From contig WSYJ01000164.1 in assembly GCA_020186115.1 (NCBI GenBank), forward strand, positions 186,001-250,000: 64,000 bases of DNA, written 5' to 3'. Below the pieces are notes generated by a model, which did not search any database, was not told the origin of the DNA, and saw only the letters and a list, made by a program, of their open reading frames with translations. Shown piece by piece: positions 29,244 through 38,794 of the stretch. The translations under genes and the position numbers were made by a program. Position 1 is the first letter of the stretch; each line of letters opens with the position of its first letter. Source of the stretch: Histomonas meleagridis. Taxonomy: Eukaryota > Parabasalia > Tritrichomonadida > Dientamoebidae.

Positions 29244-30665
29244 TTAATTCCGCCTAAAAAACATAAACACTAACACTAACATTACTATCAACAGTAACAC
29301 CGAAATATTCGTATTTCTCGTTTTCTGGTTCATGAATATTCTCAAGTTGCTCATTTCCTCATATGCCTCATTATTAAGCCTCAACAAGTTATCCACGATT
29401 TGTAATGTTGATTCCAATTTTTGTGATCCTTGTGTTACTTCATTTAGTAATTCTTCTGCCTTAGTAATAACATTTTTTTGTTTATCCGAAACCTTTTGCA
29501 TTGATTCATTTAATTCTTTAAACTCTTTTGAAGATTTTTTGACATTTTCTAATAGTGCCTTTTGTGCCTTAGCTACAGCACAATTAGGCGATTTAATTTG
29601 TGAGACGACATTAGACAAAGATGAACAAAACTTTAGTTCGGCTTCATCATAAATGTCAGAATCAATTTCACCAATTAATTCTCTTTCATCGGCAAAATTG
29701 AGGTTAAGCGAGAGACCAACTTGAAGCATAAGGTTTATTGGATCTGTTGTGGACGATAAAAGATTCTCCCAAATAGCTTGGAGAGTTTCTGTTGTCGCAT
29801 TCCCGATAGGGAGACCGTTATCTCTCTGAAATTTTTGGATTTCGATTTTGATGTTTGAGATGTTATTATCGCAATCGTAGCCAAATCTAATCAGGGAGAA
29901 GTGAACAAAACGGAGCATAGACCGAAGTTGTTTAGCAACAAATGGGGAAATACAAAAGTCACCAAAAATTAATGATGGAAAACATTTTGTAAGATAATTT
30001 CGTATTGGACGACGAAAAGAACCAAAATAATATCTGGAATCATCCGGTTTGATACATTCATCATCTTTAATGAAATCAAAGAATAAAAGAATATTGTAAA
30101 TTTCTGTATATAAATATGGAAGAGAGGATGTAACTGAAAAGTCATAAAGTTTCTGGAATTCTTGTCTAAGGTTATCAACAATATCTACTGAGTTTTTAAG
30201 TAAAGTTGGTGATATATGTTTGATGATATCAAGATGATAATATGCAGAAATTTGATGGTAAACATCCGAAACATTAGACCACATACCACTCTTAATTGAA
30301 ATTCCTCTATGTGTTGATGAGAGTTGAGTAAATTTTTCCATTGTAAGGCAGATTACATCTCCATAATATGTTTGATAAGTTCTAAGCCCAAGTTTTGCTA
30401 AATCAGGCACGTCTTTTGTAAAACTAAATTGGTAAAACGATGTTGTTTTCCCCTCGTATGGAATTGGTGCAACCCAAAATGGATAACCAATTTCATCAAA
30501 ACAATCAATAAACCCATAAAGCTTAAAACCTTCAATATCAATAGTCCTTTTGCTTACGAGTACTGCAGGCTTCAAAAATGATGATGGATTTGTAAATGGT
30601 GTTTCAGGAAAAAGATAAACTTTTTCAGCTTCTTTTTCCATCTTTGCACAACGAAATCCAAACAT
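29244..30665 (-). CDS. Tail-anchored helical protein of unknown function
   Basis: A 473-residue frame starts at ATG 30663-30665 (an alternative Met is residue 9). The N-terminal 130 residues are mixed alpha/beta. The central 200 residues are helical, with EIQKFQRDNGLPIGNATTET resembling a peptidoglycan-binding-like three-helix motif (tentative). Residues about 370-450 are a coiled coil (KQKNVITKAEELLNEV). The extreme C-terminus is a single membrane anchor (VLLLIVMLVLVFMFF) ending RRN. This is a tail-anchored topology with the bulk in the cytosol. The family is not recognised. Confidence 0.65.
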   Translation of the reverse strand: MFGFRCAKMEKEAEKVYLFPETPFTNPSSFLKPAVLVSKRTIDIEGFKLYGFIDCFDEIGYPFWVAPIPYEGKTTSFYQFSFTKDVPDLAKLGLRTYQTYYGDVICLTMEKFTQLSSTHRGISIKSGMWSNVSDVYHQISAYYHLDIIKHISPTLLKNSVDIVDNLRQEFQKLYDFSVTSSLPYLYTEIYNILLFFDFIKDDECIKPDDSRYYFGSFRRPIRNYLTKCFPSLIFGDFCISPFVAKQLRSMLRFVHFSLIRFGYDCDNNISNIKIEIQKFQRDNGLPIGNATTETLQAIWENLLSSTTDPINLMLQVGLSLNLNFADERELIGEIDSDIYDEAELKFCSSLSNVVSQIKSPNCAVAKAQKALLENVKKSSKEFKELNESMQKVSDKQKNVITKAEELLNEVTQGSQKLESTLQIVDNLLRLNNEAYEEMSNLRIFMNQKTRNTNISVLLLIVMLVLVFMFFRRN

Positions 30666-31113
30666 TTTTCACATCACATGTCTAAATAAAGGTGTTTCCT
30701 TTGTTGTTTTGTCTTGTTGAAAACATTTCTCTACAATTATATTTAAAAATATCGAAACGTTTAAATGGTGAATAAAAAGCAATGCCAAACGTGCAAGAAA
30801 AAGATATATGTCTATGCAAAAAATTATTTTAAAGTACTTAAAATATTAAATATCAATCTTTAGGAGACCACAAATTTGTACTTATACTAATCAAATATTT
30901 GTAGGTATAGGAATAAAAGCATTTAGAAACACATGTGCTAAAAAAATCATTTTTTGCTGGCAAAATCATTTAAATTCGACTATATCTTTTATAGCCAGTG
31001 AGACTCATAATAAGATCCCAAATGGGTAAAACTAAATCCAGTGGAGTTATATGCCTAGCTGAAAATCAAAGCATTACTTCAACTGGCACTTTTTGCACAG
31101 TCACTTTTGAAAC

Positions 31114-31146
31114 CCGGGATTTTACCGGGATTTTGCCGGGATTTTG
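31114..31146. repeat. Three tandem 11-bp CCGGGATTTT repeats in the Myb promoter
   Basis: Three consecutive units CCGGGATTTT(A/G) sit 72-104 bases upstream of the Myb start codon. They are GC-rich in an AT-rich region and spaced at one helical turn. They are followed by AACAAACGG (about 31153) and ACCGTTTA (31185). I infer a binding array for a transcription factor. Confidence 0.6.
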
Positions 31147-31217
31147 TTCCGAACAAACGGCATCCCATTGAAAAAGAGGCAATATACCGTTTATTTAAAA
31201 GCCGGAAACACTTGACA

Positions 31218-32138
31218 ATGGAAACAAATATTCACCCAACAAGAACTAGATCCAAAGGACCAATGAAAAAATCTCAAACACAGTGGACAGCTACAGATGA
31301 CGAATTACTTATTTCACTTGTTGAAAAAGCCCGCGATCCAATTTGGGAAAATATATCTGCACACTTCCCAAATAAAACCATTCAACAAGTATCAGATCGA
31401 TGGAATAAAGTTTTAAACCCCGAATTAATCAAAGGGTCATGGTCACCAGATGAAGATCAAAAAATCATCAAATGGGTTGAAGAAAATGGGCCTAAAAATT
31501 GGTCTATATTAGCTACACAATTACCAGGCCGTTTAGGTAAACAATGTCGTGAACGTTGGATTAATTCATTAGATCCCGATTTATTACGAAAGCCATGGAC
31601 AGAAGAAGAGGACAAAATCCTTATAGAGCATCAAAAGTTATGGGGTAACAAATGGGCCAAAATCTCTGCATTATTACCAGGTCGTACAGATAATAGTGTC
31701 AAAAACCGCTGGAATTCATCCCTAAAGCGTAAACTTGATCGAATAGCGAAAGGAGAGAATCCGGTTCAAAAACGAGGTCGTAAACCTAAGCGCCCATCTA
31801 ATGCTCCAACATTAATTGAAACAGAAAATCAAGTTAATGTGAATAACAATAGCAACGAACAACTTCCAAAGCCAGATTTTAACATGCAAGAGCAAGAAAG
31901 CATTCCATCTCCAGAACTTCCATCATTTTCCCCAATCTTAATTTCAGAATCACCATTTACAATTTCACCAACGAAATTTAATACATTTAGTTCGAGTTCA
32001 CCATTTAGTCTCTTGAGTCCAAACACGGGATTCCTTTTGAAAAGTCCGGAAATGTTTGCGATTCAATCTCCAATTAAACTTAACTTAGATATGAGCGATA
32101 CACAGAATCACTTCGATAATGATATTAAGAAAGATTGA
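31218..32138 (+). CDS. R1R2R3-Myb transcription factor
   Basis: I take the first ATG after the repeats (31218), giving 306 residues; an in-frame extension upstream has no ATG. Three Myb repeats are present: R1 23-69 (QWTATDDELL, RWNKVL), R2 72-122 (GSWSPDEDQKIIKWV, RERWINSLDP) and R3 124-170 (KPWTEEEDKILIEHQK, KNRWNSSLKR). A basic RGRKPKRP follows, then a Ser/Pro-rich tail. R2 and R3 retain the three helix tryptophans or equivalents. Trichomonad Myb proteins are known regulators of iron-responsive and core promoters. This one could bind the AACGG motifs seen across the window. Confidence 0.92.
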   Translation: METNIHPTRTRSKGPMKKSQTQWTATDDELLISLVEKARDPIWENISAHFPNKTIQQVSDRWNKVLNPELIKGSWSPDEDQKIIKWVEENGPKNWSILATQLPGRLGKQCRERWINSLDPDLLRKPWTEEEDKILIEHQKLWGNKWAKISALLPGRTDNSVKNRWNSSLKRKLDRIAKGENPVQKRGRKPKRPSNAPTLIETENQVNVNNNSNEQLPKPDFNMQEQESIPSPELPSFSPILISESPFTISPTKFNTFSSSSPFSLLSPNTGFLLKSPEMFAIQSPIKLNLDMSDTQNHFDNDIKKD

Positions 32139-32372
32139 AAAATGCGTTTTATTTTTAGTTTTTTGTAATGAATAAAAAATGCATGTTAAAAATAAAATAT
32201 TTTGAAAAAATTATAATGATGTTGGGGCAAAAGCCATAGAGTTAAATGAAGCTCATTGGCGTATCAATTCAGGTTTAAACTTGTGTTTACCAATTGATAA
32301 CAATTTTGGTTGGCAAAAAGTGACACCATATTTAATTGAATTAACATTCGAACAAACATTTTCAATTCATAT

Positions 32373-32786
32373 ATGGCAATAGAAGTTCCAAGAAACTTTC
32401 GCCTTTTAGATGAACTTGAATTAGGCGAAAAAGGACAAGACGTTCCTCCAAACATCTCGTTTGGATTGGAAGATCCATCTGATTCTACACTTACAACATG
32501 GAATGGAACAATTCTTGGAATGCCAGGAACACGTTTTGACGGCCGCATGGTATCTGTTCGAATTGTTTGTGGAGATAGATACCCGAAAGTTGCACCAATT
32601 GTTACCTTTATCAGTTGTGTTAATCTTCCTTTTGTTGATAATACAGGTAAAATTATTCTTTCCAAATTCCCACTTCTTAAGAACTGGAATCCTAGTACAA
32701 CAATCTTAAATATACTTGTTGAAATTTCAAACCAAATGATGAGGAATGGAAACTTACCTCAGCCACCAGAACAAACGTACAATTAA
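32373..32786 (+). CDS. Ubiquitin E2 variant (UEV, Mms2/UBE2V-like)
   Basis: This 137-residue protein starts at ATG 32373. It has the UEV signature VPRNFRLLDELELGEKG, WNGTILGMPGT, DRYPKVAPIVTFIS and a closing LPQPPEQTY. The E2 active-site Cys is absent. UEVs pair with Ubc13 to build K63-linked ubiquitin chains. Length is typical. Confidence 0.92.
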   Translation: MAIEVPRNFRLLDELELGEKGQDVPPNISFGLEDPSDSTLTTWNGTILGMPGTRFDGRMVSVRIVCGDRYPKVAPIVTFISCVNLPFVDNTGKIILSKFPLLKNWNPSTTILNILVEISNQMMRNGNLPQPPEQTYN

Positions 32787-32966
32787 TAAACTTCTCAATA
32801 ATTGCCACTTTTGTTCAAAACAAACATACTCAATTTTTTGAATACTTTATAGACCATATGAATTAGCCTGTCTTTTATTATATAATTTACCTTAGGTAGC
32901 GAAAGTCAAAAGATAATTTTTATTGTTTGTGAACGCTAAGCCTGACCTGCAAAATGAGTCCTTGGT

Positions 32967-33476
32967 TCAGACTATTTTTTGATATATTTGATCTGCAAAA
33001 GCCATAAGATTCTCAGCCGAAATTATTTCATCAAATGTAATCTTTCCATCGGAGTTTTCATCATAAAATTTCACCTGTTCATTCAAAAAGGTATCAGATT
33101 TAATGTTCACACTAGACATCTTGTAAAATTGGGCGAATTCTTCTTTTGTGAGATATCCCTTATTTCCCTTGTCACATGCATCGAAAACAAGTTTAGCAAA
33201 CAATGAAATATTTCCGTATTCACGACTATACATTGCAACAAATAAATTCCAAAATTCATCAAATGTTATTGTACCATTTTTATCAAGATCTGCAGCATCA
33301 AACATAAGATTTGCTATGGATCCATCTCCCATTTCTGAATAAAATTCACAAAATTCTTGTCTGTCTAATGATCCATTCCCATTTCTGTCATGCCTGTTAA
33401 ATGTTTGGTAGGCAAATAGATAAAGATCTTCTGCATTCATTTGTTCTTCATTTGCTCTTTCGTCCAGATAAAACAT
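32967..33476 (-). CDS. Four-EF-hand calcium-binding protein
   Basis: The first ATG is at 33474-33476 (169 residues). Four EF loops are seen: DRNGNGSLDRQE, DLDKNGTITFDE, DKGNKGYLTKEE and DENSDGKITFDE. Loop 3 has Gly at loop position 3 and Lys at position 5, and may bind calcium poorly. The spacing is calmodulin/centrin-like but the sequence is not calmodulin. An upstream CACTTTTTGAG element is at 33503. Confidence 0.85.
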   Translation of the reverse strand: MFYLDERANEEQMNAEDLYLFAYQTFNRHDRNGNGSLDRQEFCEFYSEMGDGSIANLMFDAADLDKNGTITFDEFWNLFVAMYSREYGNISLFAKLVFDACDKGNKGYLTKEEFAQFYKMSSVNIKSDTFLNEQVKFYDENSDGKITFDEIISAENLMAFADQIYQKIV

Positions 33477-34109
33477 AATTGAAGCATTCAAATATCGTAG
33501 AACACTTTTTGAGGAATTATTTCAACTCAATTCTACTCAAATAACGGAGCGATGTTTTCTTGTATGACGGTTTTGACTTTTTCTTTGACTTTTTCTGCGC
33601 TTGCAGCCACAGTGTTTTTAAGTGAAATTTCTGTTTCTCATATAAATATAAATACATTCATTTTATTTTGTGCTTGATAAGAAAGTAACCCAAACATTCT
33701 AATAGTATAAAATAGATACTTTCAATTTCATAAATTAAATAATTACTAAACTATTGCTCTAAATAAGTAGAGGTTTTTTTATAAATGAATGGCTTTCATA
33801 AGATGTTGACTAAAATCAAATTTTTTTGTTATGGTATTTCATCATTTCGAATAATTTTTTTAAATTTCATTTGCATGAAAGTCACTCAATTTTTAATTTA
33901 TTCATTGAATAAGTTTAACGTAAATGCAAGTGCATTATAATACATTTGTTCATCATAAATATTTATCATTTTAGCATTTTCTATATTTGGTCAGATCTCT
34001 CCCAAAACACAATCGTACAAATCAGAACAGTGTAACATTTTCTTAAGAAGCAACAGGAAATCATTTACTAAATTGTACAACGCAATTGAATCCAGCGAAG
34101 TAACACAAC
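33477..34109. other. Intergenic, no gene seen
   Basis: About 630 bp with a CACTTTTTGAG element at 33503 and AATAACGGAG at about 33540 near the EF-hand gene. The remainder is AT-rich with no supported feature. Confidence 0.5.
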
Positions 34110-34700
34110 TCAACAGCAATTAGAACCTTCATTATTCTTCTCTGGAAGCTTCTTCACAGTGTCAAATTTGCCGGCGCTGCAAAGATCGTTGAAAAGACCA
34201 GTAAATATTTCCTTGACATTTTGGCCCGTTTTTGCGGAAGAGAAAAAGAGTTTGGCTCCTTGTGATTCTGCAAATTTAAGTGCCTCTTCTTTGTCTACCG
34301 CGATTTTATCATCAATATCTACTTTATTTCCAACAAGATAAATTATTGGTTCGACTGTGTGCTTTTTAAACTCATTGATCCACTTTTCAATGCCCAAAAA
34401 AGAATCTTTGTTGGTCATATCAAAAACGCAAATGCCTGCAGCTGCATCTCTATAATAAATTGGTCCAAGACTTCTGTACTTTTCTTGTCCAGCGGTATCC
34501 CATATTTGCATTACAACATCATTTCCATTGTAGCTTTGCTCATATGTATGGAAAACTGCACCAATGGTACTTCTCTGTTGTTCTTCGAAATTTGATCGAA
34601 CAAACTTATAGACAAGAGATGTCTTTCCAACTTGCGTATCGCCAATAAGAACAACACGAACAGTTAATGGGTCTTCAAGTCCGGTGTCTTCTCTTCTCAT
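34110..34700 (-). CDS. Rab-family small GTPase (Rab5/21-like)
   Basis: This 196-residue protein starts at ATG 34698-34700. It has a P-loop GDTQVGKT, RSTIGAVFHT, an intact WDTAGQEKYRSLGPIYYRDA, NKVD, SSAKTG and a C-terminal SNCC. Switch sequences are closest to the Rab5/Rab21 group of endosomal Rabs. Its upstream region is only about 100 bp before the left end of the transposon at 34807. Confidence 0.88.
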   Translation of the reverse strand: MRREDTGLEDPLTVRVVLIGDTQVGKTSLVYKFVRSNFEEQQRSTIGAVFHTYEQSYNGNDVVMQIWDTAGQEKYRSLGPIYYRDAAAGICVFDMTNKDSFLGIEKWINEFKKHTVEPIIYLVGNKVDIDDKIAVDKEEALKFAESQGAKLFFSSAKTGQNVKEIFTGLFNDLCSAGKFDTVKKLPEKNNEGSNCC

Positions 34701-34806
34701 TTAACCTTTTGACAAATCGAAATACACACAAATAATTCTATAAGCATATTCAAAAATCACAAAAGGCGGTTAACATTAAAGCAAAACAAATTGTCATTTA
34801 AGAGTA

Positions 34807-34841
34807 CCCTGGTGTCGCTCCAATTCGCCGTTTTCAAATTT
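34807..34841 (+). repeat. Left terminal inverted repeat
   Basis: 35 bp beginning CCCTGGTGTCGCTCCAATTC, preceded by TA. It pairs with 36904-36938 with two mismatches. Confidence 0.88.
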
Positions 34842-34891
34842 TAAATGCTAGTCAAAAAATTAATAAACGGCATTGAACCGACATCTGAAAG

Positions 34892-36037
34892 ATGCAAGTT
34901 AGACCTGTATTCAGTGGGAAACCACACAATGATTACACGCGTCGAGACGTCAGAAAGAAAATACAAATAGTTATTGACAAAATTCTAAGAAGTTCAGAAT
35001 CAATTTACAAATTATCTCAAATATCAGAAATTCCAGAATCAACGTTGAAATATTGGAGAAAGAAAATGGAGTTAAACAACAAATGGAGACCATGGGACAA
35101 CAACCATGGCATCAGTCATCGGATATTCACCAATGAAGAAGAAACTGCAATTGAAGATTATATCATTGCTAATTTCTTATCTCAAGGTTTATATTTTAAT
35201 GATGAAGATTTTATTGACATTGCATACCAAGCTTATCTCGAAAAATATACTAATGAAGAAATGATCAAAAAAGATTTTCTAATGAGCAGTTGATTTATCA
35301 ATGACTCCAAGTAACGAAATAGAATTTCATCGAGGAAACCTCACGCGAAAAAAAGACCAACAATATATGATGAAGAAAAAAATGAATTCATTCAAAAAAT
35401 TCAGGAACTTTTATCAACAGTTGATAGATCTAGAGTTATTAATTACGATGAAACATGTTGGAAAAGTTTTCCTGGAGGAATTTTGACTTGGTCTGAAACA
35501 GGATCAGACAATGTTAAAGCCTATGTCAATGCTAACTCCAAACAAAGTATCAGTGTAATGGCAAGTATAAAGGCTGATGGAACAAAGCTACCTCTTTTTG
35601 TTATTGCTAAGGGTACAACTGAGCGAAGTGAAAAAAATTTAGGAGATATTTCATATCACAAATTTACTAGATCAAGCAATGATTGGACAACAGAATCAAC
35701 ATTTGAACAATATATATAGTTTCTCCGAAACAATTTTAATGACAACGAAAAGATATATTTGATTATTGATCAATTTAAGGCTCATCAAACTCAAAAGATT
35801 TATGAGTGTGCTGATAATTTGAATATTGAATTATTATTCATTCCTGCAGGCTCAACAGATGAGTTACAGCCATTGGATAGATTGGTGTTTGAGAACCTAA
35901 AGGCAACAGCGAGAAGACTTTTCAGAAAATCATATCAAAATGAACCCAATACTAAATTCAACAAAGAAACAGCAGTTCAATATTTACTAGCTGCTTGGGA
36001 ACATCTAAGTGAGAACACAATTACTGAATCATGGTAA
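34892..36037 (+). pseudogene. Pogo/Tigger-like DDE_1 transposase, inactivated
   Basis: ATG 34892 opens a frame with a helix-turn-helix (SIYKLSQISEIPESTLKYWRKK) to a stop at 35291. The rest lies in other frames (shifts near 35290 and in an A run near 35350). A stop codon (TAG) also occurs at 35717. The catalytic triad is visible: Asp in VINYDETCW, Asp in YLIIDQFKAH and Asp in TDELQPLDRL, with 35 residues between the last two. The LQPLD signature is typical of the DDE_1 (pogo) group. It cannot make an active protein as it stands. Confidence 0.85.
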
Positions 36038-36492
36038 ATTTATGAATATATAATTATTTCATTAATTTTTTTTATTACATAAAACGTCAAATGTTTAGAC
36101 CTGAATAGAGCTAAATATATGACCTAATAACAATGAACATTTTTAAAAATTTTTGTTTAAATATTAAATTTTTTATATTGAGAATTGTAATGTATTGCTA
36201 ACGCTTAAATCAGTAATCCTAATAACCTATTAACTTAATGCTTTTGAGTTTATTCTTCGGTTAAAAAAAATTCCGGAATAATCAGAATATTTATTTATTC
36301 GAATAATTACATCATTATGTTTCGACATCTTTTTGTACCTCACTTGTAATGGGTATTCTAAATGATGCTAATTTTTTAGTTTAATTTGATTATATGTAGA
36401 GAAATTTTAAATTGATTATTAAAATTATAAGATAAAGAAATAAGATATAAATTTATGTATAGAGAACTAGAGTTGGAAGTATTTTATTTGCA

Positions 36493-36966
36493 TTGACCAA
36501 AGCTCTTGTATATCATGAGCATCATGGAAATGGAATCCCTTGTGTACATCATACATTATATGAATTTATTAATAAATATCATCCTATAAAATTAACATCT
36601 GATGAGGGGCCTGGTCTTTCAGATAAAAATAATATAAAATTATTAGCAGATAATCATGTTCGTATGCATATTATTACAGATAAAAATCATAGTAGTTTAG
36701 GTATTATAGATAGATTTATTAGAACATCACGTGATATGAAAACACCAAATGAGAAATCTAAACATCAATTTCATGATGAAAAATATACATACATTACACC
36801 ATCTAGAATGAATAAATTTATTAATATATATAATAACACATATCACTCCGTTATAGGATGCTCTCCAACTGAAAACGGTTTTATTTACAAATTCCAGTGG
36901 CAAAAATTTGAATACGACGAATTGGAGCGACACCAGGGTATCTTTTTGAACATCGAATATTTTTAA
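36493..36966 (+). pseudogene. Maverick/Polinton-type integrase fragment
   Basis: The open frame has no ATG at its start; the first Met is internal. It reads ALVYHEHHGNGIP, KLTSDEGPGLSDKNN, HSSLGIIDRFIRTSRDM and then NKFINIYNNTYH, TPTEN-like. This is the second half of a retroviral-type integrase core (rve). The first catalytic Asp is missing, and the position expected for Glu reads Asp in IIDRF. The frame runs through the right TIR of the enclosing transposon, so its last 20 or so residues are TIR-derived. I infer capture or nested insertion. Confidence 0.7.
36904..36938 (-). repeat. Right terminal inverted repeat
   Basis: 35 bp complementary to 34807-34841 and followed by TA at 36939-36940. 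It overlaps the open frame of the integrase fragment. Confidence 0.88.
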
Positions 36967-36981
36967 ACATTACTTTAAATT

Positions 36982-38511
36982 TTATTCAAATTCATTATCA
37001 CCAAATTCATCAGCTTCTCTTAAATCCATCAAATAAGGATGACATATTACTTTCCTCATTTTTTTTCTATATTCTCCCTTTGATATTTGCTTTCTCCCGA
37101 AAATCTTTCCTACAATTAATAAGTACAATAATACGAAAATCATATAAATTCTCATTATGAAAGAATCTTTTTGTGGTATTTTTTGAACAGGTGTTTCTTG
37201 ACTTAGGACAATATATGAATCCTGAAGATATCCTTCGAAGAAAATATTATTTAATTGTCTCATAATCAAATACACAGAATCAATCAGTTTTCCATAAAAT
37301 GTTTGATATCCATATGTAATTACATCTCCCTTTATTCCAGGGCAGTTACAATACTCAAAACATAATTGCTGGTGTTGATCCAGCCACATCCTCGCGCGTA
37401 CATCACGATCCGATGGCATTTTTACTTTCTCAGAAAAAACATCGGCAAGATAAAATTCAAAGGAATTTGTTCGGTCTAAACAACTAGCGCAATTGACTCG
37501 CACAAACTTGCTTTGCGACTTGATAACCTCACCGTCCTCAGTCTCAAACCAACTTACAGTATCTTCAAAACATTTAACTGCATTTGAAAATTGTTCTTTG
37601 TTTTCCATAGATGCATTGAAATCAAATGTTCTATAATCAATTGATCTTTCGTTTGAAAGTTGTTGATAAATATCAGAAAGCTTTTTTTCACGGCCTGTAG
37701 TGTTCATTAAATTTATGGCAATGATTCTTTTGTTATATACTTTTTCAAGAGATTGAAAATGTAAATTAAAGCGACGACGGCTTTCATTGATTGAACCAAT
37801 CTTAAATGGATTTCGAGGGTTAACGGGTGGGTATTGAGTCCAAAACGCGGGAATTGACCCACGAATTATAACAAAGGAACAGATTTTTTTTCCATTCATA
37901 ATTATTTGTTCAGTTTCAATAAGATTGGCCGCATGACCGTTTTTATCACATCCGCGATTCCAGTAGTGCATTCCAGGGAAGAATCTCGACTTTCGTGAAA
38001 TTAAAATTGTATTTTCTATTTGTTGAACAAAGCCACCAATAACATATGTAAACTGCGTCAATGTAGGTAATATCTTTGTTAGTTGTTGAATAGGATTGAA
38101 ATTCCACAGATAATTATCATATTTCTTTTTTTGTATTTGTGATTGAAGATTAAGTGAAATATCATAACTTTCACTAAAATACATTATGCATTGATATAAG
38201 CCTCGACGTAGGTATTGAAGAAAATCAGAAGAAACTGGATTTGTCGAAGCTTGAATTATTTGGTAATCTGTAATTTTATAAATCTTTTGATAATCACACA
38301 CTTTAACAGAATTTGTAGAAACAACAAAACAGCAATTTTCTTCTTCGTAATAAGCACCTAAAAAATGAATGAAATTAATTGTATTGGATGCATTTATATT
38401 TTCTGAGTTTGGAATTACTTTCATTGATTGGCGATCTAAAGAAATCTGGGCTCCATCTGATTGAAGAATTACAATTGTTGAATCAGAAATGGAAATCTTC
38501 CCTTTGTTCAT
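36982..38511 (-). CDS. Sac1-family phosphoinositide phosphatase
   Basis: This 509-residue protein starts at ATG 38509-38511. The SAC domain runs from about residue 90 to 400: FLQYLRRGLYQC, YLWNF, GGFVQQ, SRFFPGMHYWNRGCDKNGHAANLIETEQ (read in parts) and IRGSIPAFW. The catalytic CX5R is RVNCASCLDRTN with Cys341 and Arg347. A C-terminal hydrophobic segment (IYMIFVLLYLLIVGKIF) anchors it, as in ER/Golgi Sac1. It hydrolyses PI4P and related lipids, complementing the Rab and golgin traffic functions nearby. Confidence 0.9.
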   Translation of the reverse strand: MNKGKISISDSTIVILQSDGAQISLDRQSMKVIPNSENINASNTINFIHFLGAYYEEENCCFVVSTNSVKVCDYQKIYKITDYQIIQASTNPVSSDFLQYLRRGLYQCIMYFSESYDISLNLQSQIQKKKYDNYLWNFNPIQQLTKILPTLTQFTYVIGGFVQQIENTILISRKSRFFPGMHYWNRGCDKNGHAANLIETEQIIMNGKKICSFVIIRGSIPAFWTQYPPVNPRNPFKIGSINESRRRFNLHFQSLEKVYNKRIIAINLMNTTGREKKLSDIYQQLSNERSIDYRTFDFNASMENKEQFSNAVKCFEDTVSWFETEDGEVIKSQSKFVRVNCASCLDRTNSFEFYLADVFSEKVKMPSDRDVRARMWLDQHQQLCFEYCNCPGIKGDVITYGYQTFYGKLIDSVYLIMRQLNNIFFEGYLQDSYIVLSQETPVQKIPQKDSFIMRIYMIFVLLYLLIVGKIFGRKQISKGEYRKKMRKVICHPYLMDLREADEFGDNEFE

Positions 38512-38794
38512 ATTTGTGAATTATAAACTATTGAAAATACTTCAAATTGTTAAGAAACAGTTTAAAGTGGCGCCATGTATCGTAAAGTGACTTGAGCTGT
38601 ATCAACTCATTCAAAAATTTGTATGTGTATTCAATGCATTTTCATATGAAAAAGTCATTTTTGGTTCAGGTTTTATCTGCTTGGTTTTGAGTTGAAATAT
38701 CGTAGGCCGCAGAAAGAGTTTTAACATTTTTTTCCTCACACGGACTTATTTTTAATTCATATCTAAGAGCAAATCATAATAATAATTATTTTTA

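Larger units (their letters stand above)
34807..36938 (+). mobile_element. TA-flanked DD35D transposon with nested integrase fragment
   Basis: A 2132-bp element is bounded by 35-bp terminal inverted repeats (34807-34841 and 36904-36938, 33 of 35 matching, starting CCCTGGTGTCGC). It is flanked by TA on both sides (34805-34806 and 36939-36940), as for Tc1/mariner/pogo elements. It contains a broken transposase and a Maverick-type integrase fragment. It sits between a Rab promoter and the 3' end of the Sac1 gene. Confidence 0.88.
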
